DNA of 56,707 nucleotides from DAINBT01 sp036732785 (lineage in GTDB: Bacteria > Planctomycetota > Phycisphaerae > Sedimentisphaerales > SM23-30), in the NCBI GenBank assembly GCA_964537505.1, contig CAZICK010000012.1, forward strand, positions 1 through 56,707, read 5' to 3'. The notes under the pieces are model-generated. The model searched no databases. It was not told the DNA's origin and saw nothing but the letters and a program-made list of their open reading frames with translations. Of the stretch, positions 16,644 through 26,215 are shown one piece after another (the first letter of the stretch is position 1; each line of letters begins with the position of its first letter). The position numbers and the translations under genes are program-made.

Positions 16644-17408
16644 TTGAATATAACTCAGCATGTCTTCATTATAGTTGCCAGTTGCGTGGCGCTTGGTGTG
16701 GGAGCGTCGTGGCTGGTTGACGCCGCGGCCCGCATCGCTAAGTGGTTTGGTATTTCGCAGTTAGTGATCGGCCTGCTGCTGTTGGCTGTTACAGTCGGAT
16801 TGCTGGTCATGCTTGGCGACCATGAGCTTTCGCGGTTCGAAGGGAGCGGGCTGTTTGTTGTTTTGATTGGCTATCTGGTTTACCTATTCTGAAAGCGTGA
16901 ACCTGTAGTAGCCGACGATGAGCCATCGGGAGAATCTGCCACCTGGCTCGATGGACCGATGCTCTTGTTGGGATTACTGCTGATATGCGGCGGCGGGTAT
17001 TTTCTGGTGGAATCGGCTAAGGTACTGGCGGCAGCCTTTGGCATGTCCCAATGGGTTATTGCCATGACAATTGTGGCGATGGGCACATCGGTTCCGGAGC
17101 TTGTGATTTCGCTGGTGGCGATTATCAAAAAGCACCACGGCATCTCAGCCGGAAATCTCATCGGCAGCAATCTGTTCAACATCATGGGTGTCCTCGGAGT
17201 AGCGGGGGCCTTACGTCCTTTGACGGTGGACCCGAGTTCACTGCAAAGTATCATATCACTGATAGTGCTGACCGTTATAGTGCTGATCTTTATGCGCACC
17301 GGTTGGCAAATCTCGCGCCGGCAAGGCGTTGCGCTGATACTGATAAGCCTGGTCATCTGGGGATACGAGATATATCGCCAATCGCCCCAGACCACAGCAG
17401 CCCCTTAG
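16644..17408 (+). pseudogene. Broken Na+/Ca2+ exchanger (CaCA family), with a deletion and an in-frame TGA
   Basis: The translation starts as a CaCA exchanger (GASWLVDAAARIAKWFGISQLVIGL) and should continue into the first alpha repeat (G-T-S-x-P-E). Instead it jumps to LLLAVTVGLLVMLGDHELSRFEG, so roughly 65 residues of alpha-1 are missing in frame. It then reaches TGA at 16890-16892. The same frame stays open for KREPVVADDEPS and an intact second half with the alpha-2 repeat (IVAMGTSVPELVISLV, GNLIGSNLFN). YLF-stop-KREP fits a CGA (Arg) to TGA mutation. Both lesions argue for a pseudogene. The start is a TTG touching the stop of the decarboxylase, so it was once part of that operon. Confidence 0.82.
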
Positions 17409-17515
17409 AACATACCCATACTGAATGAAAATACCAGGCAGTGAAAGTTCTATTTACATAAATCACAAGACTTTACGATTGGCTCTGCCATGTATTATCC
17501 CATTGGGTATAAAAT

Positions 17516-17545
17516 GAGGGGCGCCGGATTACTCCAACGCCCCTC
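17516..17545. terminator. Terminator between convergent genes
   Basis: GAGGGGCG at 17516-17523 pairs perfectly with CGCCCCTC at 17538-17545, flanked by A-rich sequence on the left and TTACATTTT on the right. It sits between the + strand exchanger remnant and the - strand beta-helix gene, so it can serve both directions. Confidence 0.6.
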
Positions 17546-17618
17546 TTACATTTTCTCAACTTCGTCAACGAAGTAACATCATCTTGCTAAGATCAAGCAG
17601 CATTATCATTGATGATGC

Positions 17619-20600
17619 TTACTCACAACCTTCCAGCCAATGAAGGGCCAATTCAGCCAAATCTTCCATGTCAACGCAGCCGTCATCGTTCAGATCACCG
17701 ATGATGGAACAGTCGGCCTGATCCGATGTCACGATGGGTAAGATTAACCAGGGGGCAAAGTCAACATTATCAGATACTTCATCACCTTGGCCGGCGAGAT
17801 TATCCGGATCGTTGTACGGTCCGCTGCAATGGTTCCACCAGTTCTTCTCGGCATCGAAAACAAAACCATTCGTCGGCGCACCATTCACACAAATGCCCAT
17901 CAGTGTATTGTCATGGATGTTATTGTAACGTGCCACGAGATTCGAAGCCCCATCATAGCAGGCATACATATCGATCGGATCAGGTGCAGGCTCAAAAGTG
18001 CCGTTCCAGTGACGACCTTCAAGATCGAGAAGAATCCCGTGCCAGCCGTTGTCATGAATATCGTTACCCGTAAAAACATGCCCCCGGCTGATCGGATCCA
18101 TATAAATACCGCTCTTCTCGTTGTCGTATATCTCATTATCCTCGATCTTCAGATTCACTGGCCCATACGCGCTGTCCGAATCCGCCATCTTATCAGAAGC
18201 TCCGCGAATCAGCATTATGCCGTGACCATATTTCAACAGATCATCAGCTTCGCCGCCGTTCGTACTGCTATTATTGTAAATCTTATTCTTCCTGATCGTC
18301 AGGTCGGTAACACCGCCGGCAATTTCCAGGCCGCTCCTTCGAGCACCACAGATTTCATTGTCCTCGATGACTGTCCCATGCATCGATGCCGGCCCAGGCG
18401 CACCATAAGCAAAATACGACGTCCAGATGAACAAGTTATCACCATTACCCTGGCAATCGAATATCTTGTTACCAGAAAAAGTACTGTTGGCTACACCATT
18501 ATCACCATACGGATGGTTCACAATATACAGACCCATTCGGCCTTGTGCGCCATCCTGGCTCGTTACATTCGTATTCGCGCCAATCACGTTGTTCCTGACT
18601 ACGATATTGTTAATCTCTCGAGTATGAGCATACACTCGAACAAGCGATTGATTCAAGTTGCCTATAGCATTGAGTTCCTGAACGACAAATCCCTCAAAAA
18701 CCACATCGTCGGTATCATAGATATCGACAATAGTGATATAACCGGCACTTGGATCAGGATGATTGATTATACTTTCCACCGAATCGTCCCATGTATAACC
18801 AACCGGCACCGAATACCCATTCTTGTTTATATCTGCGGTCGCTCCAAGCAGGGTTAACGCCTTATCGATCAGAATCGCTTCATTATAAGTACCCGAAGCG
18901 ACATTGATCGTGTCGCCGGGATCGGCGGCATCAACTGCTGCCTGAATGGTAGCGAAGGCGTTAAGGTTGATATAGTAGGCTACGGGCCCTACAAACACCT
19001 GCGTAAACTCGGGCAAAGAAGCCCAATCGTCATCCACCACGATATTAGCAACCACCTCGGCAAATTCTGTGTACTCTTCATTTAGAGCCCATGCGAAGAA
19101 ATCAACATTTATTGAAACCGCATCGCCGCTGCCACCGCCTACGCCGCTGGGTCCGCTGGCATCACCCCACCAGTTTTCATCGGCATCAACCGTCAAGCCG
19201 TCGATGGTATTGTCTATACCAGAAGTGGTATTGCCACTAATATTACTTCGACTAACGGAGATACTATAAGAACTGGTACTGGCGCCACCAGCCGTGTCTT
19301 CCAGATGAATCCCGACATCCTGCCCGGTGATTGTCTCACCGATTAGCGTTGCGGTGATGTTGCCGTCACCTTGAGTAAAGATACGATAACCATAATCGCC
19401 GTTGTTGCTAATGGTGTTATTCTGGAACGTAGCGGTTATCGATGAGCCGTACTCCTTGTCCTCATCTTGAAGTATGATGGCGCCCTCGACATTATCGTGG
19501 AAATTGTTGCCCGAGACGTTCAATACAATATCCACGTCACCAGCATAGCTATTGTAACCGTTTCCAATCCACATGGCATACTGGCAGTCATAGATTTCGT
19601 TGCCGCTGACCGAAACGTTTTTGGTCACCGCGGGTGAACCTCCGGTGAAACAGTTTTCGACGTAAATTCCCGCCGATTCGCTGTTATCAGAAGCAGCAGG
19701 TGTGTCATAACCATAGATTGTGTTGCCGGTAATATTACCGACCGACTGAGAACCAAGTTCAATAGCATAGCCAAAATCGTCGGTTGTCTTATAGAAAGTG
19801 TTTCCTGAGATATTGGCGTTTATATAATCGTGGGTGACTACCCCCACACGTCCCGGATCAATGAACGTATTGTTCGTTATGGTGACATCAATACGGGAAG
19901 CATCATCATAACCAGGAGCGCGGAAGTAAGTACACAATTCGTAATATCCACCACTAAGGTCGTCAACGGACATATTCTGCAATATGCAGTTGTTGACAGT
20001 TACCGAGCTGTCCCAGCCGGAAATACCGAATACACCCGGAGCCCCGCCACTACCTCTGGACAACTCACAATCCAGCGTGAGATTCTCAAGTGTAGTGTTC
20101 GTAGAGTCCACTATACGTATAGCCGTAACTCGAGCATCATACTGTGGATAGCCGGGAATCGCCCATGATATTGTCGAGGATGATTTTATTATTGTCGTTT
20201 CCTTATCAACGCCGACAATATGCAAACCCGTCATACCATCAATGTTAACTGTCTCATCATAAGTTCCCGCTCCGACCTCTATCGTGTTGTCGGAATCAGC
20301 GTCATCAATTGCCGCTTGAATGGTATAGTAGCCCTTGTTTTTAGTGATATTGTAAACAGGTTCGTCCCATGCCAAACTTGTCATACCGGCATCAGCGTAC
20401 CAGGGACTGTAGTAAACATTCGCTGAGATTGCATCGCCGCTGCCAGGGCCTCCACCGCTGGGACCATCGGCAGCACCCCACCAGTTCTTAGCGGCTGTGA
20501 CTGTTTCTACGGTCAAATTATCCAGCCCAAAAACCGTATTTCCATCCAGGCTGTTATTTTGAATCGTTATTGTAGCGACGTCATAGACGCCATTGGCTTT

Positions 20601-22934
20601 TGGTAAGGCGAATGTACCACCGACCTCAATACCAGTGGCGTTGCCGGTCAAAGTGTTCTGTGTAATTGCGAGGTTATCGATCTGACTTGGCCCATCGTAG
20701 CGGCTTTCAGCAACCACATAGATGCCGCGCGTCCCGCTTCCGGAAACGACATTGCCTTCGACAGTTATGCCGGATAATATGGCTTCCCTGCCGGAATTGT
20801 AGGCCCGCGACAGGAGATTGATGCCAGCTCTTGAACCTCCGGCAAATAAGCCGGTGATCGTGTTGCCTTCAACCAGAATGTTGGAGGTTGTAACCAATCC
20901 GTTCCGCGCTCGCGCCGCAATTTCGATACCGACTCCTGCATCGCCCGGATCGTCGAAAATCACGGTTGGAGCAGTGATCACATTGTCTAGAACCTGGGAG
21001 TCTGTGACATCGGTGAGCTCAATACCAGCATACGGTGCACCTTCAATAATGTTGTGCTGGACAAGCCAGTTAGTTTGCATATCGTCGGAATCAGTTCCCA
21101 CATAGACACCGTTATAACCCAGATTTGTGAACAGGTTGTCGCGAATCGTGACGTTCGACGAGGTATTCTCCCAAGAGATAACGCCGACTCCGACTCCGTT
21201 TCCACCACTCGGGGTGCCATTGCCGAAGTTCTGGATGATGAAACCTTCGACCGTGATCCCGGACAGGTTTGTGTTTCTCGGTATCGTGAACCCATCTCCC
21301 TTATCCGGCGTGCCATCGTTGTTTATATCTCCGTCCAGTACGGGCGCATTCGCCCCAGGCCCGGCAACATTCACATCCCCACGATCACCCGTTACAGTGA
21401 TAGATTTGTTCAGTACAACGTTTTCGCGGTATGTCCCCGCTCCAACCTCAATCGTGTTGCCTGAATCAGCGTCATCAACTGCTGCCTGGATAGTGGGATA
21501 CCAAAGGCCCTTGGTTATATTGTTCACGCTCGGCGTTTGCGTCATTGCCGCGTCTGTGTACCAGGGGACAAAATCAACATTATCGGAAACCGTATCACCC
21601 AATCCCACGGGGTTTTCCGTAGGATGCTGCGGACCACTGGCATCGCCCCACCAGTTGCTTACAGCATCAACGGTGAAACTATCGATAGTATTGTTTATGC
21701 CATAAGAAGTGTTGCCGCTGATAGTACTTTGACCTACGGAAATACTGTACGAACTGGTGCTTGCAACACCGGCTGAATCTTCGAGGTAAATTCCCATATC
21801 CTGCCCGGTAATTGTTTCACCGGTCAGCGTTGCAGTTATGTCACCATCACCTTGAGTGAAAATATAATAACCGTAATCACCGTTGTTTATGATGTTGTTG
21901 TTTTCGAAGGTAGCGGTCACTGATGAGCCATCGGCCATATCCTCATCCTGCAGAATGATACATCCTTCAACATTATCGTGATAGTTGTTTCCTGAAACGG
22001 TTATAACTATATCAACATCGCCGGAGTATCCGTTATATCCATTTCCTATCCACATGGCGTATTGGCAGTCATAAATTTCGTTGCCGCTGACGGAAACGGT
22101 TTTGGTGGTAGTGGGCCAACCTCCGGTAAAGCAGTTTTCAACGTAAATTCCTGCTGACTCGCTGCCGTCAGAAGCCGCCGGGGTATCATAACCATAAATA
22201 GTGTTATCGCTTATAGCCCCGGTTGATGCTGAACCGATTTCGATGGCATAACCAAAATCATCGGTCAACTTGTAGAAAGTATTGTCGGTTATCGTTGTAT
22301 GTACATATTGATGGGTGCAGATACCCAGCCGACCCGTCTCTATAAATTCATTGTTACTGATTGTTATTGCCGCCCTTGCCGTATCGCTGTAGCTTGGTGC
22401 CCGGAAGTAACTCGTGATTTCATAGTAACCGCCGCCGATGTCCGCAACAGACATGTTTTTCAATATGTTGTTATTCAATGTACCGGTACTATCCCAGTAA
22501 AGTACACCATGAACCATATTGCCTTTAACCAAATCAAAATCGAGCGTCATGTTTTCTAACACTACGTCTGTCGAATCCACCACTCGGATAACAGCCTTAC
22601 GACTTGAACCGTATCCCCCGACGTTCCAATCAAGGGTTGTGGGGGCCTGGATAATCACGGCATTTTTGTCATCACCAGAGATGGTTAAACCGGAGAAACC
22701 TTCGATATTCATGGTATCATCGTATGTTCCGGAGTGAATCACTATCGTATCACCGTTATCGGCATCGTCGATGGCATCCTGAATTGAGGTATAGACGTCT
22801 CCTAGAATACCTATTCCGCCCGGAGGAACCGGTGGAAAAACTTCCAGTGTCGCAGCTTCCATCATTGGATTGACACCCAAAATCAAAATCCCCATTACAC
22901 AAGTTACCAGTAATTTTCTACTCATTTTACTCAT
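17619..22934 (-). CDS. Giant secreted right-handed beta-helix protein with C-terminal half dockerin
   Basis: A 1771-residue exported protein. A signal peptide (residues 1-about 28, ending in MEAA) is followed by four parallel beta-helix modules. Each opens with a YTSIQDAIDDAD or TIQAAVDDAD type motif plus GTY and closes with an NWWG..SGP...GD.VS.NV motif. Modules 1 and 3 are close copies (shared blocks DDFGYAIE, IYGYDTPAASD, SAGIYVENCFTGG, YAMWIGNGYN). The last 30 residues hold one calcium-loop dockerin unit, GDLNDDGCVDMEDLAELALHWL. Such folds occur in polysaccharide lyases and surface adhesins; no catalytic residues can be assigned. SD AGGAG is at -12. It could bind or cleave an acidic polysaccharide or act as a surface structure. 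Confidence 0.88.
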   Translation of the reverse strand: MSKMSRKLLVTCVMGILILGVNPMMEAATLEVFPPVPPGGIGILGDVYTSIQDAIDDADNGDTIVIHSGTYDDTMNIEGFSGLTISGDDKNAVIIQAPTTLDWNVGGYGSSRKAVIRVVDSTDVVLENMTLDFDLVKGNMVHGVLYWDSTGTLNNNILKNMSVADIGGGYYEITSYFRAPSYSDTARAAITISNNEFIETGRLGICTHQYVHTTITDNTFYKLTDDFGYAIEIGSASTGAISDNTIYGYDTPAASDGSESAGIYVENCFTGGWPTTTKTVSVSGNEIYDCQYAMWIGNGYNGYSGDVDIVITVSGNNYHDNVEGCIILQDEDMADGSSVTATFENNNIINNGDYGYYIFTQGDGDITATLTGETITGQDMGIYLEDSAGVASTSSYSISVGQSTISGNTSYGINNTIDSFTVDAVSNWWGDASGPQHPTENPVGLGDTVSDNVDFVPWYTDAAMTQTPSVNNITKGLWYPTIQAAVDDADSGNTIEVGAGTYRENVVLNKSITVTGDRGDVNVAGPGANAPVLDGDINNDGTPDKGDGFTIPRNTNLSGITVEGFIIQNFGNGTPSGGNGVGVGVISWENTSSNVTIRDNLFTNLGYNGVYVGTDSDDMQTNWLVQHNIIEGAPYAGIELTDVTDSQVLDNVITAPTVIFDDPGDAGVGIEIAARARNGLVTTSNILVEGNTITGLFAGGSRAGINLLSRAYNSGREAILSGITVEGNVVSGSGTRGIYVVAESRYDGPSQIDNLAITQNTLTGNATGIEVGGTFALPKANGVYDVATITIQNNSLDGNTVFGLDNLTVETVTAAKNWWGAADGPSGGGPGSGDAISANVYYSPWYADAGMTSLAWDEPVYNITKNKGYYTIQAAIDDADSDNTIEVGAGTYDETVNIDGMTGLHIVGVDKETTIIKSSSTISWAIPGYPQYDARVTAIRIVDSTNTTLENLTLDCELSRGSGGAPGVFGISGWDSSVTVNNCILQNMSVDDLSGGYYELCTYFRAPGYDDASRIDVTITNNTFIDPGRVGVVTHDYINANISGNTFYKTTDDFGYAIELGSQSVGNITGNTIYGYDTPAASDNSESAGIYVENCFTGGSPAVTKNVSVSGNEIYDCQYAMWIGNGYNSYAGDVDIVLNVSGNNFHDNVEGAIILQDEDKEYGSSITATFQNNTISNNGDYGYRIFTQGDGNITATLIGETITGQDVGIHLEDTAGGASTSSYSISVSRSNISGNTTSGIDNTIDGLTVDADENWWGDASGPSGVGGGSGDAVSINVDFFAWALNEEYTEFAEVVANIVVDDDWASLPEFTQVFVGPVAYYINLNAFATIQAAVDAADPGDTINVASGTYNEAILIDKALTLLGATADINKNGYSVPVGYTWDDSVESIINHPDPSAGYITIVDIYDTDDVVFEGFVVQELNAIGNLNQSLVRVYAHTREINNIVVRNNVIGANTNVTSQDGAQGRMGLYIVNHPYGDNGVANSTFSGNKIFDCQGNGDNLFIWTSYFAYGAPGPASMHGTVIEDNEICGARRSGLEIAGGVTDLTIRKNKIYNNSSTNGGEADDLLKYGHGIMLIRGASDKMADSDSAYGPVNLKIEDNEIYDNEKSGIYMDPISRGHVFTGNDIHDNGWHGILLDLEGRHWNGTFEPAPDPIDMYACYDGASNLVARYNNIHDNTLMGICVNGAPTNGFVFDAEKNWWNHCSGPYNDPDNLAGQGDEVSDNVDFAPWLILPIVTSDQADCSIIGDLNDDGCVDMEDLAELALHWLEGCE

Positions 22935-23185
22935 TTTTTTTATTACTCCTCATATACCTTGTTTCTTCTCCAGCTACGGACCACCCGCAGCTATCCAGTT
23001 TTTCCAAATCCATTATTTTGCCCCAATCAATTCCTCCTCCTTTCCTACTTAATGCTTTCTCATAGGCGCCTCCCGCTTCCTGCTTTTCCAGAACGCCCGA
23101 ACATTTCCTTTGCGTTCATGGTATATATATGTTAAAATGAAAAAAGCTCTGGTTTTAGGCGCACACAAACGCCTCTACCACGGTC

Positions 23186-23230
23186 TAGTGGGCCAACAGG
23201 CGTCCACAAAAACACTATGTTGGCCCACTA
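23186..23230. other. Perfect 13-bp inverted repeat upstream of the beta-helix gene
   Basis: TAGTGGGCCAACA at 23186-23198 pairs exactly with TGTTGGCCCACTA at 23218-23230 around a 19-nt loop. Read on the minus strand it is followed by a second small hairpin (AGGCG ... CGCCT, about 23157-23174) and then a T-run. Both hairpin loops share a GTTTGTG-like core followed by CGCC. It lies about 250 bases upstream of the beta-helix start. It could be a leader RNA, the terminator of an unseen small transcript, or an operator. Confidence 0.45.
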
Positions 23231-24167
23231 TTTGTTACTGCAATTTACCCTTATCTTATTATATCAAATCGAATAACAACTAAATGTACGCTATATCGCT
23301 ATATTCCACCTTCTGAATCGGTTGTCTTCTTATTACCTCCAGCGATCTTAGAGAACTTGGTTGCGATGACAAAAACGTCATAGGGACTACCATCGATAAT
23401 ATAACCCGGAACATCTCATTCCTGCCTTTGAACCAAAACAAAACCCTGGGTCTTTGGCCTTACCCAAAACTGGCGACATTCTACAGCCTTTTACGGGACT
23501 CGTCAAGAGAAAAATACAAAAAAAAAGTATATTTCTCCAAAATCCTGTAACCTCTTACCCCAGAAAATGTTACAACTCCTCCACCTGTTTTTCTTTTCGC
23601 CCCTTCCAGCTTTGCCTGATTTTTTTCCCATCCCACGCCTATAAGCCAAAACTACCACGACCCGTCCAAAATGTCAACCAAAATCCCGATCCACCCACCG
23701 ACTCATCCATCTTCCGCACACCTCGTCCCTTCCATCATTCACGCACTATCACAACACACCCGCCAACGCACCAATCTCCTCCTCGCGAACAACTGTCACC
23801 CCCGCGAAAAGCACCCCCTCAACTCGATTGGGGGCGGCGGTCCATCTTCCGCCCTGCTCCCCCGTTTGTCATTCCTGCGCAGGCAGGACACGAAGCGAAG
23901 CGAAGAGCCGCGATAGCGAATCCATTTTTGGCATTGCGAAGGAGCGCAGCGCGGCAATCTGTCACCCCTGCTCGCTGTCCGTGTTCGTCCGTGTTCGTCC
24001 TCTTACCCCACGCGGACTTTCGCGTGTCATTGCGAGCGCAGCGCGGCAATCTCTCTTCCTCCCCCTAGTGCCTGTTGCCTGTTGCCTTCTTCACGCCGGT
24101 GCAGGCCGCCAGGCCGAAACCCGTGGAACAACATCACCCCAACAATTTTCCGCCGGGCCCCGGCCAC

Positions 24168-24259
24168 GCCCGCAATTTATTCTGTCCGTGTCTGTCCTCG
24201 CAGGAATCCTTCTTCCGCCCTGCAAGGGCAAAATAAACCAGCCCAGGGCATCGCCCTGG
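24168..24259. repeat. REP-like repeat unit, copy 1
   Basis: A 41-bp stretch (24168-24208) is repeated exactly at 25048-25088. Both copies are followed at similar distance by a CCAGGGC-type hairpin (here 24243-24259, 7-bp stem, ATC loop). The order of repeat, spacer and hairpin is the same in both, so this is a roughly 90-bp composite element. Confidence 0.7.
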
Positions 24260-24776
24260 CTATAATGTCCCCAATATTTTTTCCGGTAGGGTGTCCTTTT
24301 ACCCCACGCGGACTTTCGCCTGTCTCGCCAGCGCAGCGTGGCAATCTCTCTTCCGACCGCGTAGCGGTCGAATATGCATAGCCGCGGGTGTAGTGAGCCG
24401 CAGGCGAACGAAACCCGTGGACCAACATCCATCCAACACTTCCCAGAACCCCGTAGGGGTTCAATAGTTATAAATGTCCCTATTATTCATTCTTATCTGC
24501 GACAATCCGTCAAATCCGTCCCATCCGTGTTCTATTCTTTTCTTCCACCGCCCCAGCCACGCCCGCCATTTATTCTGTCCGTGTTCGTCCATGTCTGTCC
24601 TCTTAGCCCACGCGCATTATTCTTAAACCTAATCTCAAATCCACGTCAATCCGCGTAATCTGCGGATACTATTCTTTTTCGGCTCCTCATAAGAATCTGT
24701 ACATGGATATGCCAAAAAATGACTGGCTTCTTCATGGGGGCTTTGCCGGCAAACCCAATCTTAAGAACCCACGGCG

Positions 24777-24918
24777 TATATACTCCGGGATTGACACCAA
24801 TGCGATAAATCCACGCAGTCGCTTTCGGATATTGAAATGAATAACGTATCTTCTCGCAGGCCAACAAACAACCAAGCCCCGACCGCCAGGGAGGGGAAAA
24901 TTCCCAGCGATATTCTTT
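24777..24918. repeat. 142-bp direct repeat, copy 1
   Basis: Identical over 142 bases to 25276-25417, 499 bp away in the same orientation. Both copies stay open on the minus strand and encode a segment reading WEFSPPWRSGLG and KATAWIYRIGVNPGVY. That could be chance or the remnant of a coding element. The two short frames that include it lack clear start signals. Confidence 0.85.
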
Positions 24919-25047
24919 ATTGACAAGTTCCGCCACCGCTCGTGTTAGTCCGTGTCTGGCCCCTCAGGAATCCATCTTCCGCCCTGTCCCCCGTCTGTCA
25001 CCCCCACGAAAGCCCGACACGAAGCAAAGCCGGGTAGTGCGGGCCAT

Positions 25048-25139
25048 GCCCGCAATTTATTCTGTCCGTGTCTGTCCTCGCAGGAATCTACTTTTGACCT
25101 GTAGGGGCAAAATAGACCAGCCCAGGGCACCGCCCTGGG
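25048..25139. repeat. REP-like repeat unit, copy 2
   Basis: The second copy of the composite element at 24168-24259. The 41-bp block at 25048-25088 is identical. The hairpin here has an 8-bp stem (CCCAGGGC 25121-25128 and GCCCTGGG 25132-25139), with a compensating-looking loop change of ATC to ACC. Confidence 0.7.
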
Positions 25140-25275
25140 TAACCAGATGTCCCCAATATCTCCATCAAGCCCTGTAAGGGCGACATAAAACGTCGGCTGC
25201 CTGCCCCACGCTTGCGTGGGCATGTTAATTCCAACGTAGGTTATGCCGTGCATACCACATATTTAGCCTCCGGCA

Positions 25276-25417
25276 TATATACTCCGGGATTGACACCAAT
25301 GCGATAAATCCACGCAGTCGCTTTCGGATATTGAAATGAATAACGTATCTTCTCGCAGGCCAACAAACAACCAAGCCCCGACCGCCAGGGAGGGGAAAAT
25401 TCCCAGCGATATTCTTT
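25276..25417. repeat. 142-bp direct repeat, copy 2
   Basis: An exact copy of 24777-24918. It ends one base before the 40-bp block that also recurs at the 3' end of the next PEP-CTERM gene. The perfect identity implies recent duplication or active homogenisation. Confidence 0.85.
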
Positions 25418-25433
25418 CCATCCGGGCAACATA

Positions 25434-26180
25434 TTACTTTGACATTCTACGTTTTCTCAATAATCCCAAACCACCCAGGGACAGCATGGATAGCGTACAG
25501 GGTTCGGGAATAGCTTCAACTCTTACATTATCTATCCCCCAACTCTCATCATAAACTCCGTGGACAATGTCCGATTGGAGAGCGATTCCAGAAAAATCTA
25601 GTGCAAGAGAATTTTCTGTATGGGGAAAAATGAGACTATTTTCATCATAAAAACTGTAAACCGTATCCATCACTTCATCATTATAATCGACAACAGTAAA
25701 GCCAAGGGTATTACTCTCAGCGGCACCGGTCCGGGCTTCATTATCTCCACCCGGATAAGTGTCCGGGTAATCTTGTTTTTGATTAGCTTGAATCCCCGTG
25801 TTGCTGAAAGTGGTATGCAAAAGTGATTGTTCTCCGACACTTAGGTCCCAAATATCAGGCCCAGTTGGTCCGTTGCCATCCCAAGTACGAATAATATACA
25901 GATCGAATGATAATTTGACTTCGGTATGTGAAGGTAGGTTATTAAGTGTTAGACTCGTTGTTTCACTACCGCTAAACTGTCCGAGAAACCTATCCAGGGA
26001 GTGTTGTGGCGTTCCTGGTGTTACGTTACCATCCAAGATAATATCATTCTCAGGAACATTGGACCACTCATCTAGCGGATCAAGCAGGTTTTCAAAATCA
26101 TTGAAGTAAATCACCTGTGCTGATACCGGCAAAATTATCACTCCCAACACTAAAACAAAAAAAGCAATTCTCTTTTTCAT
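25434..26180 (-). CDS. PEP-CTERM protein of unknown function (1)
   Basis: A 248-residue exported protein. The signal peptide (MKKRIAFFVLVLGVIILPVSA) is followed by a beta-sandwich-like body (FNDFENLLDPLDEW, LSFDLYIIRTWDGNGPTGPD, WGIDNVRVEA). It ends in a PEP-CTERM sorting tail: PEPCTL, a hydrophobic stretch and RKRRMSK. Such tails are processed by an exosortase, which is not in this window. The Cys directly after PEP marks the planctomycete-type variant. The body resembles carbohydrate-binding or concanavalin-like modules, but I cannot name one. The start is preceded by GGAAAGG and a GCCC...GGGC hairpin shared with neighbouring genes. Confidence 0.8.
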   Translation of the reverse strand: MKKRIAFFVLVLGVIILPVSAQVIYFNDFENLLDPLDEWSNVPENDIILDGNVTPGTPQHSLDRFLGQFSGSETTSLTLNNLPSHTEVKLSFDLYIIRTWDGNGPTGPDIWDLSVGEQSLLHTTFSNTGIQANQKQDYPDTYPGGDNEARTGAAESNTLGFTVVDYNDEVMDTVYSFYDENSLIFPHTENSLALDFSGIALQSDIVHGVYDESWGIDNVRVEAIPEPCTLSMLSLGGLGLLRKRRMSK

Positions 26181-26215
26181 TTTCCATCATCCTTTCCGCC
26201 CATCCGGGCAACATA

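Larger units (their letters stand above)
22935..25433. other. 2.5-kb non-coding region rich in dispersed repeats
   Basis: No credible gene is seen. The stretch holds the upstream region of the beta-helix gene with tandem hairpins (23157-23230). After about 23450 come blocks of repeated short phrases: a 41-bp exact repeat (24168-24208 and 25048-25088), related small hairpins (24243-24259 and 25121-25139), a 142-bp exact repeat (24777-24918 and 25276-25417) and many variants of a GCGAGCGCAGCG-type phrase (near 24029, 24330). Open frames here run through repeats and have no start signals or family features. Confidence 0.75.

Noticed and set aside
16890..16892. TGA read as selenocysteine or tryptophan in the exchanger
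   Set aside because: TGA ends many clearly intact genes here (for example 6012-6014 and 10717-10719), the position is not a redox site, and the same gene has a separate deletion.
17787..18857. 356-residue plus-strand frame inside the beta-helix gene
   Set aside because: Antisense shadow in a gene with strong repeat structure; no start signal or family.
23454..24068. 204-residue plus-strand frame in the repeat field
   Set aside because: Runs through dispersed repeats, has no ribosome-binding site, and its composition is that of low-complexity C-rich DNA.
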